This document shows positions 1 through 8,874 of a stretch of 64,000 nt of DNA, piece by piece. Each line of letters opens with the position of its first letter. Positions within the stretch are counted from its first letter, which is position 1. The notes under the pieces were generated by a model, which ran no database searches, was not told where the DNA came from, and saw nothing but the letters and a program-made list of their open reading frames with translations. A program made the position numbers and the translations under genes. Origin of the DNA: JADKHC01 sp047600805 (GTDB lineage Bacteria; Verrucomicrobiota; Verrucomicrobiia; Opitutales; Opitutaceae); the NCBI GenBank assembly GCA_047600805.1, contig JASGKG010000001.1, positions 620,001 through 684,000 of the forward strand, read 5' to 3'.

Positions 1-259
1 GCGGTTGGTTTTTGGCGGTGGCGGCGACAACGTCACCGTCAGCCCGCATACGTTGCCCTACTTGGGCGTTTGCACCTACTATCTTCAATTGAAGGAGGCC
101 GGTCACCATCTAGCCGCCGGACTGGTGAGAAACTACATGCGCGGTCTGAGCGACAAACAACTCGCCTACGAACGTTCGCTCAACGATCCTAATGCGCGCT
201 CACTGAACCCCATCGTGAAGAAACCATCGCTTACCCGAAATGATTTCCCTGTTGTTTAA
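1..259 (+). CDS. C-terminal end of an unrecognised protein (5' cut by window)
   Basis: The frame is open from the first bases of the window to a TAA at 257-259, so only the last 85 or so residues are visible and the true start lies upstream. The visible part is rich in Gly near its start (VFGGGGDN) and contains a helical-looking stretch (LQLKEAGHHLAAGLV). I do not recognise the family. The stop overlaps the start of the next gene by 20 bp, which suggests the two are translated together. A toxin or effector paired with a following partner is conceivable, but nothing in the sequence proves it. Confidence 0.55.
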   Translation, partial: RLVFGGGGDNVTVSPHTLPYLGVCTYYLQLKEAGHHLAAGLVRNYMRGLSDKQLAYERSLNDPNARSLNPIVKKPSLTRNDFPVV

Positions 260-1091
260 ACCGTACCGGGGCGGTCCGCTCTTTGGCCGGCTCTCTTCGC
301 ACTGCTTCGATCTGGAGGGGACGTCGCTTGAATTCACGGTTCCAGCGAGTAGCTGGGTGATGAAAGAAGCGCCGCGCAGCCTGAACTATCCTTTCCGGAC
401 TGATGGCTGGTTCGGTTCACACTGCCGTCGCAGCAATGTCCGCGAGTACATATCGGTTTTTTTTGAGGCGTGGCATTATTGCCCGAGGGGGCTGGAACGG
501 ATCATCAAGCTCCTTGCGATGGGAGCTAACGACCCGATCGCCTGTTTGTGGTTTAGTGTGCATTTGAACCGCACCGAAAAGGGCCGGAAGATCGATCTCA
601 CCGACGCGCAGTCGCTCGGCGCCTATATCAAATGGGAGTATGACGATTACTACGAATCACCCGAGCAGGGCCCTTATGGCAAGGGGAGGAACTTTCGGGT
701 TCGCTCTGAGTGTGACGCCAAATATGTGAAAGACCCCTATCGCGCCAACGATCCGTTCTTCCAGCAACAGCATCAAGCCGCGCTGAGAAACTACTTGGAA
801 CCAATGCCGCAGGACTTCGCGCTGACTACCTTCGGCAATGCACAGTGGACGTATTTCTCCCGCAAATTGAAGGTCAACGGGAGCTGGTGCGACCATTACT
901 GCCTGCCTCTTTCGGAATCCTACTACTTGGAGATCGAGCTGAAGTTTAAATTCGAAACCGGCATCAAGAAACGAAATGCCATCATCAAGGCCGATATGCA
1001 GCGGACGGCGGATTCGATACTGCAGCACATCAAGGTATCTCGCGCGGCTGGGGTTTCGAGCCCGCTCTCTCTTCCGGCATCGCCGACGTGA
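240..1091 (+). CDS. hypothetical protein, 283 aa
   Basis: This is an open frame of 283 codons starting at ATG 240, inside the end of the preceding gene. The product is aromatic-rich and Cys/His-containing (for example WCDHYCLPLSESYYLE near residue 220), with no signal peptide, no membrane segment and no motif I can name. The last 15 or so residues are Ser/Pro-rich and look like a ragged tail. The composition is protein-like and the frame is not the shadow of another gene. The overlap with the upstream gene implies a shared transcript. Function unknown; an immunity-type or accessory role to the upstream protein is only a guess from the overlap. Confidence 0.55.
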   Translation: MISLLFKPYRGGPLFGRLSSHCFDLEGTSLEFTVPASSWVMKEAPRSLNYPFRTDGWFGSHCRRSNVREYISVFFEAWHYCPRGLERIIKLLAMGANDPIACLWFSVHLNRTEKGRKIDLTDAQSLGAYIKWEYDDYYESPEQGPYGKGRNFRVRSECDAKYVKDPYRANDPFFQQQHQAALRNYLEPMPQDFALTTFGNAQWTYFSRKLKVNGSWCDHYCLPLSESYYLEIELKFKFETGIKKRNAIIKADMQRTADSILQHIKVSRAAGVSSPLSLPASPT

Positions 1092-1398
1092 TCTGGACGT
1101 AAACGCAAAACGTCATTCGGATTCCAGTGTATATAGACCAATAGGTCGAACCAACTGCCGGCGGCGGTTAACCCGATCCAGTTTTAGAGAGAAGGAACAA
1201 AATGGGACGGAACAAGACGGGGTGTTATCTTGCAGATTCCATTAATTTTTTCGAATGAGCTCTCACCACCGAGTGCACTGAATGCGCCGAATCGCAGTTC
1301 AACGGTCGTGTTCCCAATCTGGGTCCGTGTATTCTGTGCAATCCGTGGTCCAAGATCCGGGTTTGATCTCCACGCCTTTGGCAGCGAGTTTTGCGGTC
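1092..1398. other. intergenic region without a convincing gene
   Basis: These 307 bp lie between a plus-strand hypothetical gene and the 3' end of wzt on the minus strand. Short open frames here have no coding character. The only structure I see is a CACAGA-type repeat remnant at 1324-1351, listed separately. I see no clear intrinsic terminator. Confidence 0.6.
1324..1351 (-). repeat. single CACAGA-type repeat arm
   Basis: Read on the minus strand the segment begins GGACCACGGATTGCACAG and continues AATACACGGA. This is the same phrase as the arms between wzt and wzm (AACCACAGATTACACCG at 3013). Only one arm is evident here, so it may be a solo copy or a decayed element. Confidence 0.5.
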
Positions 1399-2832
1399 CT
1401 ACACGGATCGTGAAGTGATCTTAGCGCGGAGGTTGGCGATCCCGAAGGTGCGGTCGACGGCATTGACGTCGATCTTGATCGCGTCGTAGCGACGCTGGAG
1501 CACGATCAGCTTGTCACCGGCAAAATGCGTGAAGCCAAACGAGAAAAAGTAGCTGCCGGGCATCAAATCGAGCGGGAGCGAAAAATCCACTTCGCGCTTT
1601 TCGCCTTTCTTCATGGCCGGTGCCGGTTGTTGGCTGAAAAGCGTGTTGGTGCCGTAAATTTCGACGCCTGCGGTGTTCTTGATCGTCAGAGCAAAAATCG
1701 GTTCGTGAAGATCCTCGCGCGTTTCGACGACCATGCGCGCGGTCACGTTTTCGCCGGATGAAAACGAGAGGCGTGGCTGTCCGGAGTCGTCGAGAGCGTC
1801 CACGGAATAGATGAGGCCCAACTCACCGCCATAGGCAAATTCGTGACCGCTGGCCGGAACATGTTCACGCTCGTCGGAAAGCAAGGCGGCTGCTCGCGTG
1901 TCGGGCGTCTGGGACAAGGTGGAACCCGCAGTCCCTTGCGGGTTGGATTGACTGGCTGAGTGAAAAACAGTTTCCGCCTTTTGCTTCACTTTCTCGTTCA
2001 GGGCGGCGATGTCGCCTTGGAGGTCGCGAAGAGTTGTGCCATCGACCAGAAGTTTCGAGTACAGGTTGACTACGTCGTTGGGCCTGCCGGCGTAAAGGAT
2101 CTCGCCGCGCTCGAGCAGGATCGCGTGGTGACACAAGCGTTTCACGAGCGACGCGTCGTGCGAAACGAAAAGCAGGGTGACCCCTTGCGAAATGAAGCGG
2201 TCGATCGCGCGTGCGCACTTCAGTTGAAAGCGCGCGTCTCCGACGGAGAGTGCTTCGTCGACGATCAGGATGTCGGGATCTACGTGGGCGGCGACGGCGA
2301 AAGCGAGGCGCACGATCATGCCGGAGGAATAGATTTTCACCGGTTGATCGATGAAATCACCGATTTCGGCGAACTCCGCGATCGCGTCGAACCGCGCTTC
2401 CATCTGGTCGCGGCTGAGACCGAGGATGGCGCCATTGAGAAAAACGTTTTCACGGCCGGTGAACTCCGGGTTGAAGCCGGAGCCGAGCTCGAGCAGCGCC
2501 GACACGCGACCGTTGACCGATAATTTCCCGGCGGAAGGCGTCAGCGTGCCGGCGATCATTTGCAGCAAGGTGCTTTTGCCGGAACCGTTGCGCCCGATGA
2601 TGCCGATGGCTTGGCCGCGCTTGATGTCGAGCGAAACGTTTCGCAGTGCGTGGAAATCACGGTAGCCGAGGGCGGCGCGGGCGTTGAGCTTTTGGCGGGC
2701 GGGCGAGTTCCGAGGAAATCCCAGTGCAATACCTTCGAGAATGGGGCTCTTGAAACGCGACGGCGGATTCTTCCAGATGCGGTAGGTTTTGCCGAGGCTT
2801 TGGGCTTGGATAATGGTTTCGGAGCTCGTCAT
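1399..2832 (-). CDS. wzt: polysaccharide ABC transporter ATP-binding protein (Wzt-type)
   Basis: This is the ATPase of a two-component ABC exporter that moves undecaprenyl-linked O-antigen or another surface glycan across the inner membrane. Seen in the sequence: Walker A GIIGRNGSGKST near residue 77, then SALLELGSGFNPEFTGREN typical of the Wzt/TagH branch, ABC signature YSSGMIVRLAFA, Walker B DILIVDEALSVGD and a switch His (LLFVSHD). About 200 extra C-terminal residues follow the nucleotide-binding domain, ending in a beta-rich part (MPGSYFFSFGFTHF) like the glycan-binding domain of Wzt; the total of 477 aa fits. The permease gene lies upstream on the same strand, 360 bp away across a repeat-filled gap. 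No glycan synthesis genes are adjacent, so the substrate cannot be named. Confidence 0.9.
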   Translation of the reverse strand: MTSSETIIQAQSLGKTYRIWKNPPSRFKSPILEGIALGFPRNSPARQKLNARAALGYRDFHALRNVSLDIKRGQAIGIIGRNGSGKSTLLQMIAGTLTPSAGKLSVNGRVSALLELGSGFNPEFTGRENVFLNGAILGLSRDQMEARFDAIAEFAEIGDFIDQPVKIYSSGMIVRLAFAVAAHVDPDILIVDEALSVGDARFQLKCARAIDRFISQGVTLLFVSHDASLVKRLCHHAILLERGEILYAGRPNDVVNLYSKLLVDGTTLRDLQGDIAALNEKVKQKAETVFHSASQSNPQGTAGSTLSQTPDTRAAALLSDEREHVPASGHEFAYGGELGLIYSVDALDDSGQPRLSFSSGENVTARMVVETREDLHEPIFALTIKNTAGVEIYGTNTLFSQQPAPAMKKGEKREVDFSLPLDLMPGSYFFSFGFTHFAGDKLIVLQRRYDAIKIDVNAVDRTFGIANLRAKITSRSV

Positions 2833-3192
2833 GAAGGTGACCGCAAAGGCGTCAATTCATGCGAATGTTCTCGCCCGTTCAATCCATTATTGGAGGACGA
2901 AGAGTCACAGAGATTTGAACCGCGGAGGTCACGGAGTACGCAGAGCAGAAATCGAGTGTGGAGGCGAGAGCCCAAGCCGTTTCGACGCAAAGATCGCGGG
3001 ATCGAAAACCTCAACCACAGATTACACCGATGACACGGATCAGCAGAAAATACGGCCGGAGATATCCTCAGCGGTTTCTGTGTACTCTGTGGTTAAAAAT
3101 CCGGCCAGTCCTTTTGCCGCGGATGAGCATCAAATCAAAGGGAGCATTTAACCACTGATGGACACTGATTGGCACAAATTCAAAATCGATTG
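2833..3192. repeat. CACAGA-type repeat cluster between wzm and wzt
   Basis: No gene is present in this 360 bp gap. It holds four related segments: 2901-2950 (GTCACAGAGATTTGAACC then GCGGAGGTCACGGAG), 3013-3040 (AACCACAGATTACACCG), 3073-3100 (TTCTGTGTACTCTGTGGTT) and 3150-3180 (AACCACTGATGGACACTG). The second and third form an imperfect inverted repeat: the reverse complement of the third reads AACCACAGAGTACACAG. The last runs almost to the wzm stop codon. Their family resemblance to each other and to 1324-1351 is visible directly; function and mobility are unknown. Confidence 0.7.
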
Positions 3193-4005
3193 TCAGATCA
3201 CGTCGGCGAAGGCGTGTTTGGTTTTTTGGAAGAAGAGCCGGCCGAACACGCAAACGACTCCGCCTACGATCCAAGTGTACGCGAGATGCCGGAGATTGAT
3301 GGCTTCGTGCCAGAGCAGAACTTGGCGGCTCATTTCCACCGTGTGCAGGAACGGATTCCATTTCAGGAGCAGCCACCAAGAGCTGCCGGCAATGCGGGAT
3401 GTTGGATAAAAAATCGCACTCGCATAAAGGACGATCTGCGCGAGGATCTGAGTAATCTGGTTGATGTCGCGAAAGAAAACGCCAATCGCTGCGACGAGCC
3501 ATCCGATCCCCATGGTGAGCAGCACGTGTGGGATGATGATGAGCGGCATCCAAAGCAGGCCTTCCAGCGCCAACGGTTTCGCGATCAAGAGTCCGCCCAC
3601 GAACAGCAGCGCGATGTTGATAAGAAAATGGAACCAGTAAGCCGCAACATTCGCGAGAGGTAATACCTCCAGCGGGAAAACGACTTTTTTGACCAAGTTG
3701 GGATTGCCCACGATCATCTGCGGGCTGGCCGCGATGGTTTCGGAGAGAACGTGGAAAAGCGAGAGCCCGAGAAACACGGCCAACGCGAAATCCTTCTTGT
3801 CTCCGTGATCGGTGAACCGGCTGCCAAAAATGAATCCGAAAACCGTCACGTACAGCGTGAGCATTAACAGGGGGTTGAGCACCAGCCAGACCGCGCCGAG
3901 GTAACTGCCGCGATGCCGGACTTCGACTGCGCGGACGGTGAATTGCCACCAGAGCTCGCGCTTGCGAGCAAAGCCGCTGAGGAAAGGCGTGAGTTGAGCG
4001 ATCAC
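3193..4005 (-). CDS. wzm: polysaccharide ABC transporter permease (Wzm-type)
   Basis: This is the membrane partner of the Wzt-type ATPase; it forms the channel for lipid-linked glycan export. The product has about six hydrophobic segments, an N-terminal amphipathic stretch ending in RAVEVRHRGSYLGAVW, and FGFIFGSRF, all characteristic of ABC-2 polysaccharide permeases. The frame is open upstream to 4104, but GTG 4005 (product starts VIAQLTPFLSGF, 270 aa) fits the usual family length better. No strong ribosome-binding site decides the start. It is divergent from the efflux operon that begins around 4305. The CACAGA repeats downstream separate it from wzt, so co-expression would need read-through of about 360 bp. 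Confidence 0.85.
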   Translation of the reverse strand: MIAQLTPFLSGFARKRELWWQFTVRAVEVRHRGSYLGAVWLVLNPLLMLTLYVTVFGFIFGSRFTDHGDKKDFALAVFLGLSLFHVLSETIAASPQMIVGNPNLVKKVVFPLEVLPLANVAAYWFHFLINIALLFVGGLLIAKPLALEGLLWMPLIIIPHVLLTMGIGWLVAAIGVFFRDINQITQILAQIVLYASAIFYPTSRIAGSSWWLLLKWNPFLHTVEMSRQVLLWHEAINLRHLAYTWIVGGVVCVFGRLFFQKTKHAFADVI

Positions 4006-4304
4006 GAAGAAAGAAGTGTATCGATGACGGAAGCGGCCGGGAGACAACAAAAAAGAACAACTCGATAGCGCTTGCTTACGGCTTGCGAAGGAAGCTCTGG
4101 CCACCCGAGACGCGTCTGCTGGAGCGAATCAATTCACCTGGAAATTCGAACACAGACCAGTCGCACGGGAGCGCGAAGTTCAACAGGCTCTTCCACCGCT
4201 TTGAGGCGTGCTGTCCGTGTGCGTTGAGCCACCCCGCCGATCTTCGTCCAGCGGGGAACAAAACCTTTACAGTCGGTGTTTGGAATATTTGTATAAACAC
4301 CCCT

Positions 4305-5801
4305 TTGAAACAATTTTGGACAATTCCGCTTCTCTGTCTGGCCACGATGGTAGGGGCGGGCTCGATTCGGGCGCAAACGAACGCAACACCGCCTACAGCC
4401 GCGGATCCTGAGGGAGTCTTATTGGCAACACTGCCGGATCGACAGTTACCCGATTTGCAGGCGGCCTTGCAGCGTGCGATGCAGCAGTCTTCGCGAGTGG
4501 TGAATAGCTTGTTGGACCTAGATCAGGCGAAAGCCGGCGAACTGCAGGCGCGGTCGCCGATGTTGCCGTATGCCTCGCTGTCGGCGAATTTGGGCGTTGC
4601 ACAAAATAAGTATGAATACGACGCCTTCCAAGCTCGGGACGCGAACGGCAAGCTGCTCTTCGATACCAATGGGGTTCCCGTCATCAGCCCGCAAAGCTCA
4701 AAGAACGGCGTGGTTCAGGATTTGTCGTACAATGCAGGATTAAACCAGCCGGTGTTTTACTGGGGCGCCCTGAAAAAAGGATTCCAGTCTGCACAACTTC
4801 AAAAAGCGATTGCTTCCCGAAATGTTGAAGAAATCAGGCGCAACCTAGCGATCGAGGTACGGCGCTCGTATTTCACACTGATCAACCTTTCCAACAGCGC
4901 GGAGATGGAGAAAGCGACGTTAGCCCGTTACGAGGAAGAGTGGGAGTTTTTGAAGAAGCAGGCTGCGGATGGTTTTGTGATCGGGAGCGTCGCGCGTGCA
5001 GCGGAAACCAAAATCAAGAGCCATAAGCTCCAGATGGAGCGTTCTCGGAACGCCTTCGAAGCACAGTGGCAATATTTTTGTGACCTTACGGGTTTGGATC
5101 GCGGAACTCCGATGCCTGCATTTCCAAAAGAAATTCCTACGATACAGTCCGATCTAAAGCCGATATTTCCAAAGCTTGCGGCGGGTGCCGAGGGGTACAC
5201 GCCCATAAATATTCAGAATGCGAACGACAGCATTCGTGTGGAAAAGCTAAACTATGAGATAGCGACAACCCGGTTGAAGCCTCGCGTCGGAGTGGGTATC
5301 AACGCATCGCGCGGGTATCATTCTCCTGATCTGGCGATGGGACTAGGTGGGCCTTACATGCTGACCAGTGTTGGGGTAAATGCGAACGTGAACTGGGCCG
5401 TTTTCGACGGTTTTAGCACCAAAGCTGCCAAGCAAAGTTCACGTATTCGCATGCGACAACTCGAACGTTCTCGCGACCAATCGATGAAGGAGTACGACGA
5501 ATCCCTTAAAAACAATCTCACTAACCTTCGGCTCAATTACCAGCCCTTGCTGGACGCCGACGAAAGCCTGACAAGCTCTCGAAGTTCGGTCGAGACCGCA
5601 CGCAAAGACTACGAATTGGGTGTGGTTCAGAAGCAGACGGTGGAGACGTACGAGACTTACGTCGACTCCGCCCTAGCGGCCGCCAATAACGCTCGCGCTG
5701 ATTACTATATTCAAATCGTGAACTATCTTTCCCTGCGAGGGAAAGATCCGGCGGTTAACTATCGTCCCGAGAACTCACTTTCCCATGCGCCCAAAAACTA
5801 A
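4305..5801 (+). CDS. TolC-family outer membrane efflux protein
   Basis: This is the outer membrane channel of a tripartite pump. The mature part has the repeated long-helix pattern of the TolC family (QAALQRAMQQSSRVVNSLL near the start, and a second half with LERSRDQSMKEYDESLKNNL and SSRSSVETARKDYELGVV). The start is uncertain. The frame is open from 4083, but the first 74 codons look non-coding. I place the start at TTG 4305, which gives a signal peptide (MKQFWTIPLLCLATMVGAG, then SIRAQ) and about 498 aa, normal for the family. The stop overlaps the following membrane-fusion gene by 17 bp, so the four genes to 8874 form an operon. Confidence 0.85.
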   Translation: MKQFWTIPLLCLATMVGAGSIRAQTNATPPTAADPEGVLLATLPDRQLPDLQAALQRAMQQSSRVVNSLLDLDQAKAGELQARSPMLPYASLSANLGVAQNKYEYDAFQARDANGKLLFDTNGVPVISPQSSKNGVVQDLSYNAGLNQPVFYWGALKKGFQSAQLQKAIASRNVEEIRRNLAIEVRRSYFTLINLSNSAEMEKATLARYEEEWEFLKKQAADGFVIGSVARAAETKIKSHKLQMERSRNAFEAQWQYFCDLTGLDRGTPMPAFPKEIPTIQSDLKPIFPKLAAGAEGYTPINIQNANDSIRVEKLNYEIATTRLKPRVGVGINASRGYHSPDLAMGLGGPYMLTSVGVNANVNWAVFDGFSTKAAKQSSRIRMRQLERSRDQSMKEYDESLKNNLTNLRLNYQPLLDADESLTSSRSSVETARKDYELGVVQKQTVETYETYVDSALAAANNARADYYIQIVNYLSLRGKDPAVNYRPENSLSHAPKN

Positions 5802-6900
5802 GGCTATTGTATTCGGCGTAATTGGCCTCGCGGCCACTGGCGGCTGGTTCGGCTATCGCATGGTGCTGACCGAGGCTCCCGTGACGCACGTCACGCGCGG
5901 CACGGCTATCCAGGCCGTTCCAGCCAACGTCGTCGTGTTGCCGGAGTCGACAATGCCTATTTCCAGCGAGCAGGGTGGACGTGTGCTGAAGAGACTTGTG
6001 AAGAAGGGCCAGGACGTGAAAGCGGGAGATCTATTGTTCGAAATCGACCCAACGGATTTGCAGTTGGAAATCGAAAGGATCGAAATCGAGCGCGATGCCT
6101 TTGAGGCGCGTCTCAAGCTTGGCTCGCCTTCACGGTTCGAACTCTCCAGCGCTGAAGAAAACCTCAAAAAGAACAACCGGCTGTTCGAAACGGGGCGTTT
6201 GTCGCAGATCGAGTTCGACCAAATCAAACGACAGGTGGACGTTTTGAAGGATCGAATCGCCAACGAAGAGATCACGAACAAGCAGACGTCCGCGAACTAT
6301 GCCAATACCCTGAAGCAAAAATATCGTGCGCGCGACAAAATGAAGGTGATTGCACCGGCCGACGGTACGGTGATCGAGTTGAATGCAGAGCCAGGGATGC
6401 TGGTCGGCGGCGGTCACGTGCTTGCGCAAGTGATATCCCGTGCGCGTCGCGTGGAGGCGCAGATTAGCGAAGAAAACATTTCGGGCGTTCGAGCAGGCTT
6501 GCCTGTGGCAGTGTACTTTCTTGGCCTTTATGGTGAGCGTTTTACGGGTAAAGTAGACAGCGTCATCGCCAGCGCAGACGAGCGCACCAAGCGTTACACG
6601 GCCTATCTCAGCCTAAACATCGCAGAAGAACGACTCGCGCCAGGTCTCACCGGCGAAGCCAGCATCACCATCAACCAGAGGGAAAACTCCCTCAAGGTCG
6701 AACGGCGTAGTTTGGTCGCCAACAAGCTTTACCTGGTACGCGACGGCCGAGTGAAAATCACGCCGGTCGAAATAGGCTTCACTAACCAAAAGTCGGCCGA
6801 GATCCTTTCTGGTGCGAACGAAGGCGATGCTTATATCGTCGACGATGTTTCGAATTTCCGTGACGGGCAGCGCGTGCGGGTCGTCTCCGCTTCGAAATAA
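5785..6900 (+). CDS. membrane-fusion (periplasmic adaptor) protein, HlyD/MacA type
   Basis: This protein bridges the inner-membrane permease and the TolC-like channel. It has an N-terminal membrane anchor (VFGVIGLAATGGWFGYRM), then a split lipoyl domain (GGRVLKRLVKKGQDVKAGD and VIAPADGTVIELNAEPG), with a coiled-coil hairpin of about 110 residues between the halves, then beta-barrel and membrane-proximal domains. At 371 aa it is a usual length. It overlaps the upstream outer-membrane gene and ends 3 bp before the permease start. The partner permease is FtsX/LolC-like, so this is an ABC-driven (MacAB- or DevBCA-like) pump, not an RND pump. Substrate unknown. Confidence 0.9.
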   Translation: MRPKTKAIVFGVIGLAATGGWFGYRMVLTEAPVTHVTRGTAIQAVPANVVVLPESTMPISSEQGGRVLKRLVKKGQDVKAGDLLFEIDPTDLQLEIERIEIERDAFEARLKLGSPSRFELSSAEENLKKNNRLFETGRLSQIEFDQIKRQVDVLKDRIANEEITNKQTSANYANTLKQKYRARDKMKVIAPADGTVIELNAEPGMLVGGGHVLAQVISRARRVEAQISEENISGVRAGLPVAVYFLGLYGERFTGKVDSVIASADERTKRYTAYLSLNIAEERLAPGLTGEASITINQRENSLKVERRSLVANKLYLVRDGRVKITPVEIGFTNQKSAEILSGANEGDAYIVDDVSNFRDGQRVRVVSASK

Positions 6901-6903
6901 ATA

Positions 6904-8157
6904 ATGCCGACGACGCTGCGCATAGCCTTACGGTTTCTGCTCGCGAAAAGGCGCGCCATGGCGATGAGCCTGACCGGAATCGCGCTGGGTGTGGGCTTCA
7001 TCATTCTAACGCAGGCTATCACCTCCGGATTTCAGGAGTTCTTTATCCAAACAATCCTCGGCGCCGATGGCGCTATCCGAGTTTCGGACAAGGTTCAGAT
7101 CAGCAACGTCGAAATCGAAGTTGAGACCGGCGGCGGCAAATCGAGCGGGGAGACAGTCAAAGCGGAAAGCAACCGCAAGTACCTCGAAGGAGTATACGAG
7201 CCGCGGATACAAATCGAGGCCATTCAAAATATCCCAGCTGTGAGAGGCGTTTCCGAAGTGGTGCGAGGGAATGTTATCGTGCAGTCCGCGACCCGTGAGG
7301 ATTCGGCGCAGGTTTTTGGGATCCGGCTCGACGATCACCTCCGCGTGTCTGATTTGGGCAAACAAATCATTTTGGGCAGCGCGGCTGAATTCGCCGAAGC
7401 GCCGTCGGGCGTCATGATGGGCAAAGTACTTGCCGAACGGTTGAAGGTTCGGTTGGGCGATTCTGTTCTTATCGCCTACGCTGGCGTTTCGACGCGCTAT
7501 AAGGTCGTCGCAATCTACCAGACTGGCGTGCGAGACATCGACAAGACGCGCATCTTTATGCACCTCGGCGAAGCCCGCACTTTACTCAAGCGGCCGTTCG
7601 GTGCGACGTTTCTCCAGATCAGCCTCAACGACCCAGACCGCGCTCCTAAGTTGGCCGAGCTCATCAGTGATATTACTGATCACAGAGCGGAGAGCTGGAA
7701 GGAGCGCGAGCAGGTCTGGCTGCAGGTTTTCACGTTCTTCCGCATTCTCGCGGGCATAACCGTTTCAACCATCATCGTGGTTTCCGGGCTGGGTATGTTT
7801 AATACCCTCGCTATGATTGTTATGGAGAAAACCAAGGAAATCGCGATTTTGCGCTCCATGGGTTTTACGCGTCGCGATATAGCCGCGACTTTCATGTTGC
7901 AGGGGATTTTGGTCCTGGTGGCCGGTTTGGTGCTGGGCTGGGGGTTTGGGGCGATTAGTACGTGGGTCACGGAACACGTCCCCATAGAGGTCACCGGCAT
8001 TTTCACGACCGATCACGTGGTCGTCTCGTGGCAGGTCGGACATTATTTGCTGGCGGCTGCGATGGCTGGCGTCGTCGTGGCGTTTGCCAGCTGGTTTCCA
8101 GCGCGGAAGGCGGCGCGCATGGAGCCCGCGGACATTATCCGAGGAGCTTCGCAATGA
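6904..8157 (+). CDS. FtsX/MacB-like ABC transporter permease
   Basis: This is an inner-membrane permease of the type-VII (mechanotransmission) ABC family. It has one N-terminal membrane helix (MSLTGIALGVGFIILTQAI), a periplasmic domain of about 230 residues, and three C-terminal membrane helices including TIIVVSGLGMFNTLAMIVMEKTKEIAILRSMG. The MEKTKEIAILRSMG coupling motif is diagnostic for LolC/E, MacB and DevC permeases. At 417 aa it is a half-transporter permease without a fused ATPase. The ATPase gene follows with an ATGA overlap. It probably extrudes a lipid, lipoprotein or small molecule together with the adaptor and outer-membrane protein. The broken ATPase downstream puts pump activity in doubt. 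Confidence 0.9.
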   Translation: MPTTLRIALRFLLAKRRAMAMSLTGIALGVGFIILTQAITSGFQEFFIQTILGADGAIRVSDKVQISNVEIEVETGGGKSSGETVKAESNRKYLEGVYEPRIQIEAIQNIPAVRGVSEVVRGNVIVQSATREDSAQVFGIRLDDHLRVSDLGKQIILGSAAEFAEAPSGVMMGKVLAERLKVRLGDSVLIAYAGVSTRYKVVAIYQTGVRDIDKTRIFMHLGEARTLLKRPFGATFLQISLNDPDRAPKLAELISDITDHRAESWKEREQVWLQVFTFFRILAGITVSTIIVVSGLGMFNTLAMIVMEKTKEIAILRSMGFTRRDIAATFMLQGILVLVAGLVLGWGFGAISTWVTEHVPIEVTGIFTTDHVVVSWQVGHYLLAAAMAGVVVAFASWFPARKAARMEPADIIRGASQ

Positions 8158-8874
8158 GCAGCGCGCCACAACCTTCTTCTCTTCCCAATCATCGCGCTGG
8201 CGAGGTGGCGATACGCTGCGAAAAGCTCACGCGCTATCTCGGTCAAGGCGAGGGCAGGGTGCACGTGTTGCGCGAAGTTTCCTTTCAGGCTACCGCAGGC
8301 ACGGTGACCGCGATCGTCGGTCCCTCGGGCTGTGGCAAAAGCACGCTGCTTTACTTGCTGGGTCTGCTCGACCGTCCGGAAGGCGGTGAGATTTGGATCG
8401 GTGGGAGAAATCTTGCCGAAGCCACCGACGAACAGCGCACGGCGACACGCAACGAACACATCGGCTTCGTTTTCCAGTTTCACTTTCTTCTCCCCGAGTT
8501 TACTGCACTCGAAAATGTGATGTTGCCCATGCGCAAGCTCGGTCGTTTGTCGCACGCGGCAATGCAGGACCGTGCCACGAAGCTCCTCGATGCGGTCGGC
8601 CTTGGCGCCAGAGACACACCGGCTTGCGACGCAGCTCTCTGGCGGTGAACAACAGCGCGTGGCGATCGCGCGTGCACTCGCGAATCAGCCTTCGATCATT
8701 TTGGCCGACGAGCCGACCGGCAACTTGGACGTGAAGAACTCGGCGATCGTATTCGATTTGTTGACACGGCTCGCCAAGGAAAACGGTCAGGCGATTGTCC
8801 TGGTCACCCACAACCCGGAAATCGCCAACAAATGTGATTCTGTGCGTCCGATGCGCGACGGTGTCTTCGTCTGA
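8154..8874 (+). pseudogene. LolD/MacB-type ABC ATPase, frameshifted
   Basis: This should be the ATPase of the efflux operon. The first frame (ATG 8154, overlapping the permease stop as ATGA) has Walker A VGPSGCGKST, Q-loop FVFQFHFLLPEFTALENVML and runs to LLDAVGLGARD, then goes out of register and stops at 8646-8648. The remaining half (ABC signature QLSGGEQQRVAIARAL, Walker B IILADEPTGNLD, switch VTHNPEIA) continues in the next frame to the stop at 8872-8874. The switch lies at about 8605-8625 and equals one extra base. Rejoined length is about 239 aa, normal for LolD. The change may be a real recent inactivation, a sequencing error or, less likely, recoding; no classical slippery site is evident. 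Confidence 0.85.

Noticed and set aside
2901..3180. CRISPR array from repeated CACAGA segments
   Set aside because: The segments differ in sequence, spacing is irregular, one is inverted, and no cas genes are present.
8600..8650. Programmed frameshift in the ABC ATPase
   Set aside because: No slippery heptamer, stalling codon or Shine-Dalgarno-like stimulator is visible at the junction, so mutation or sequencing error is the simpler reading.
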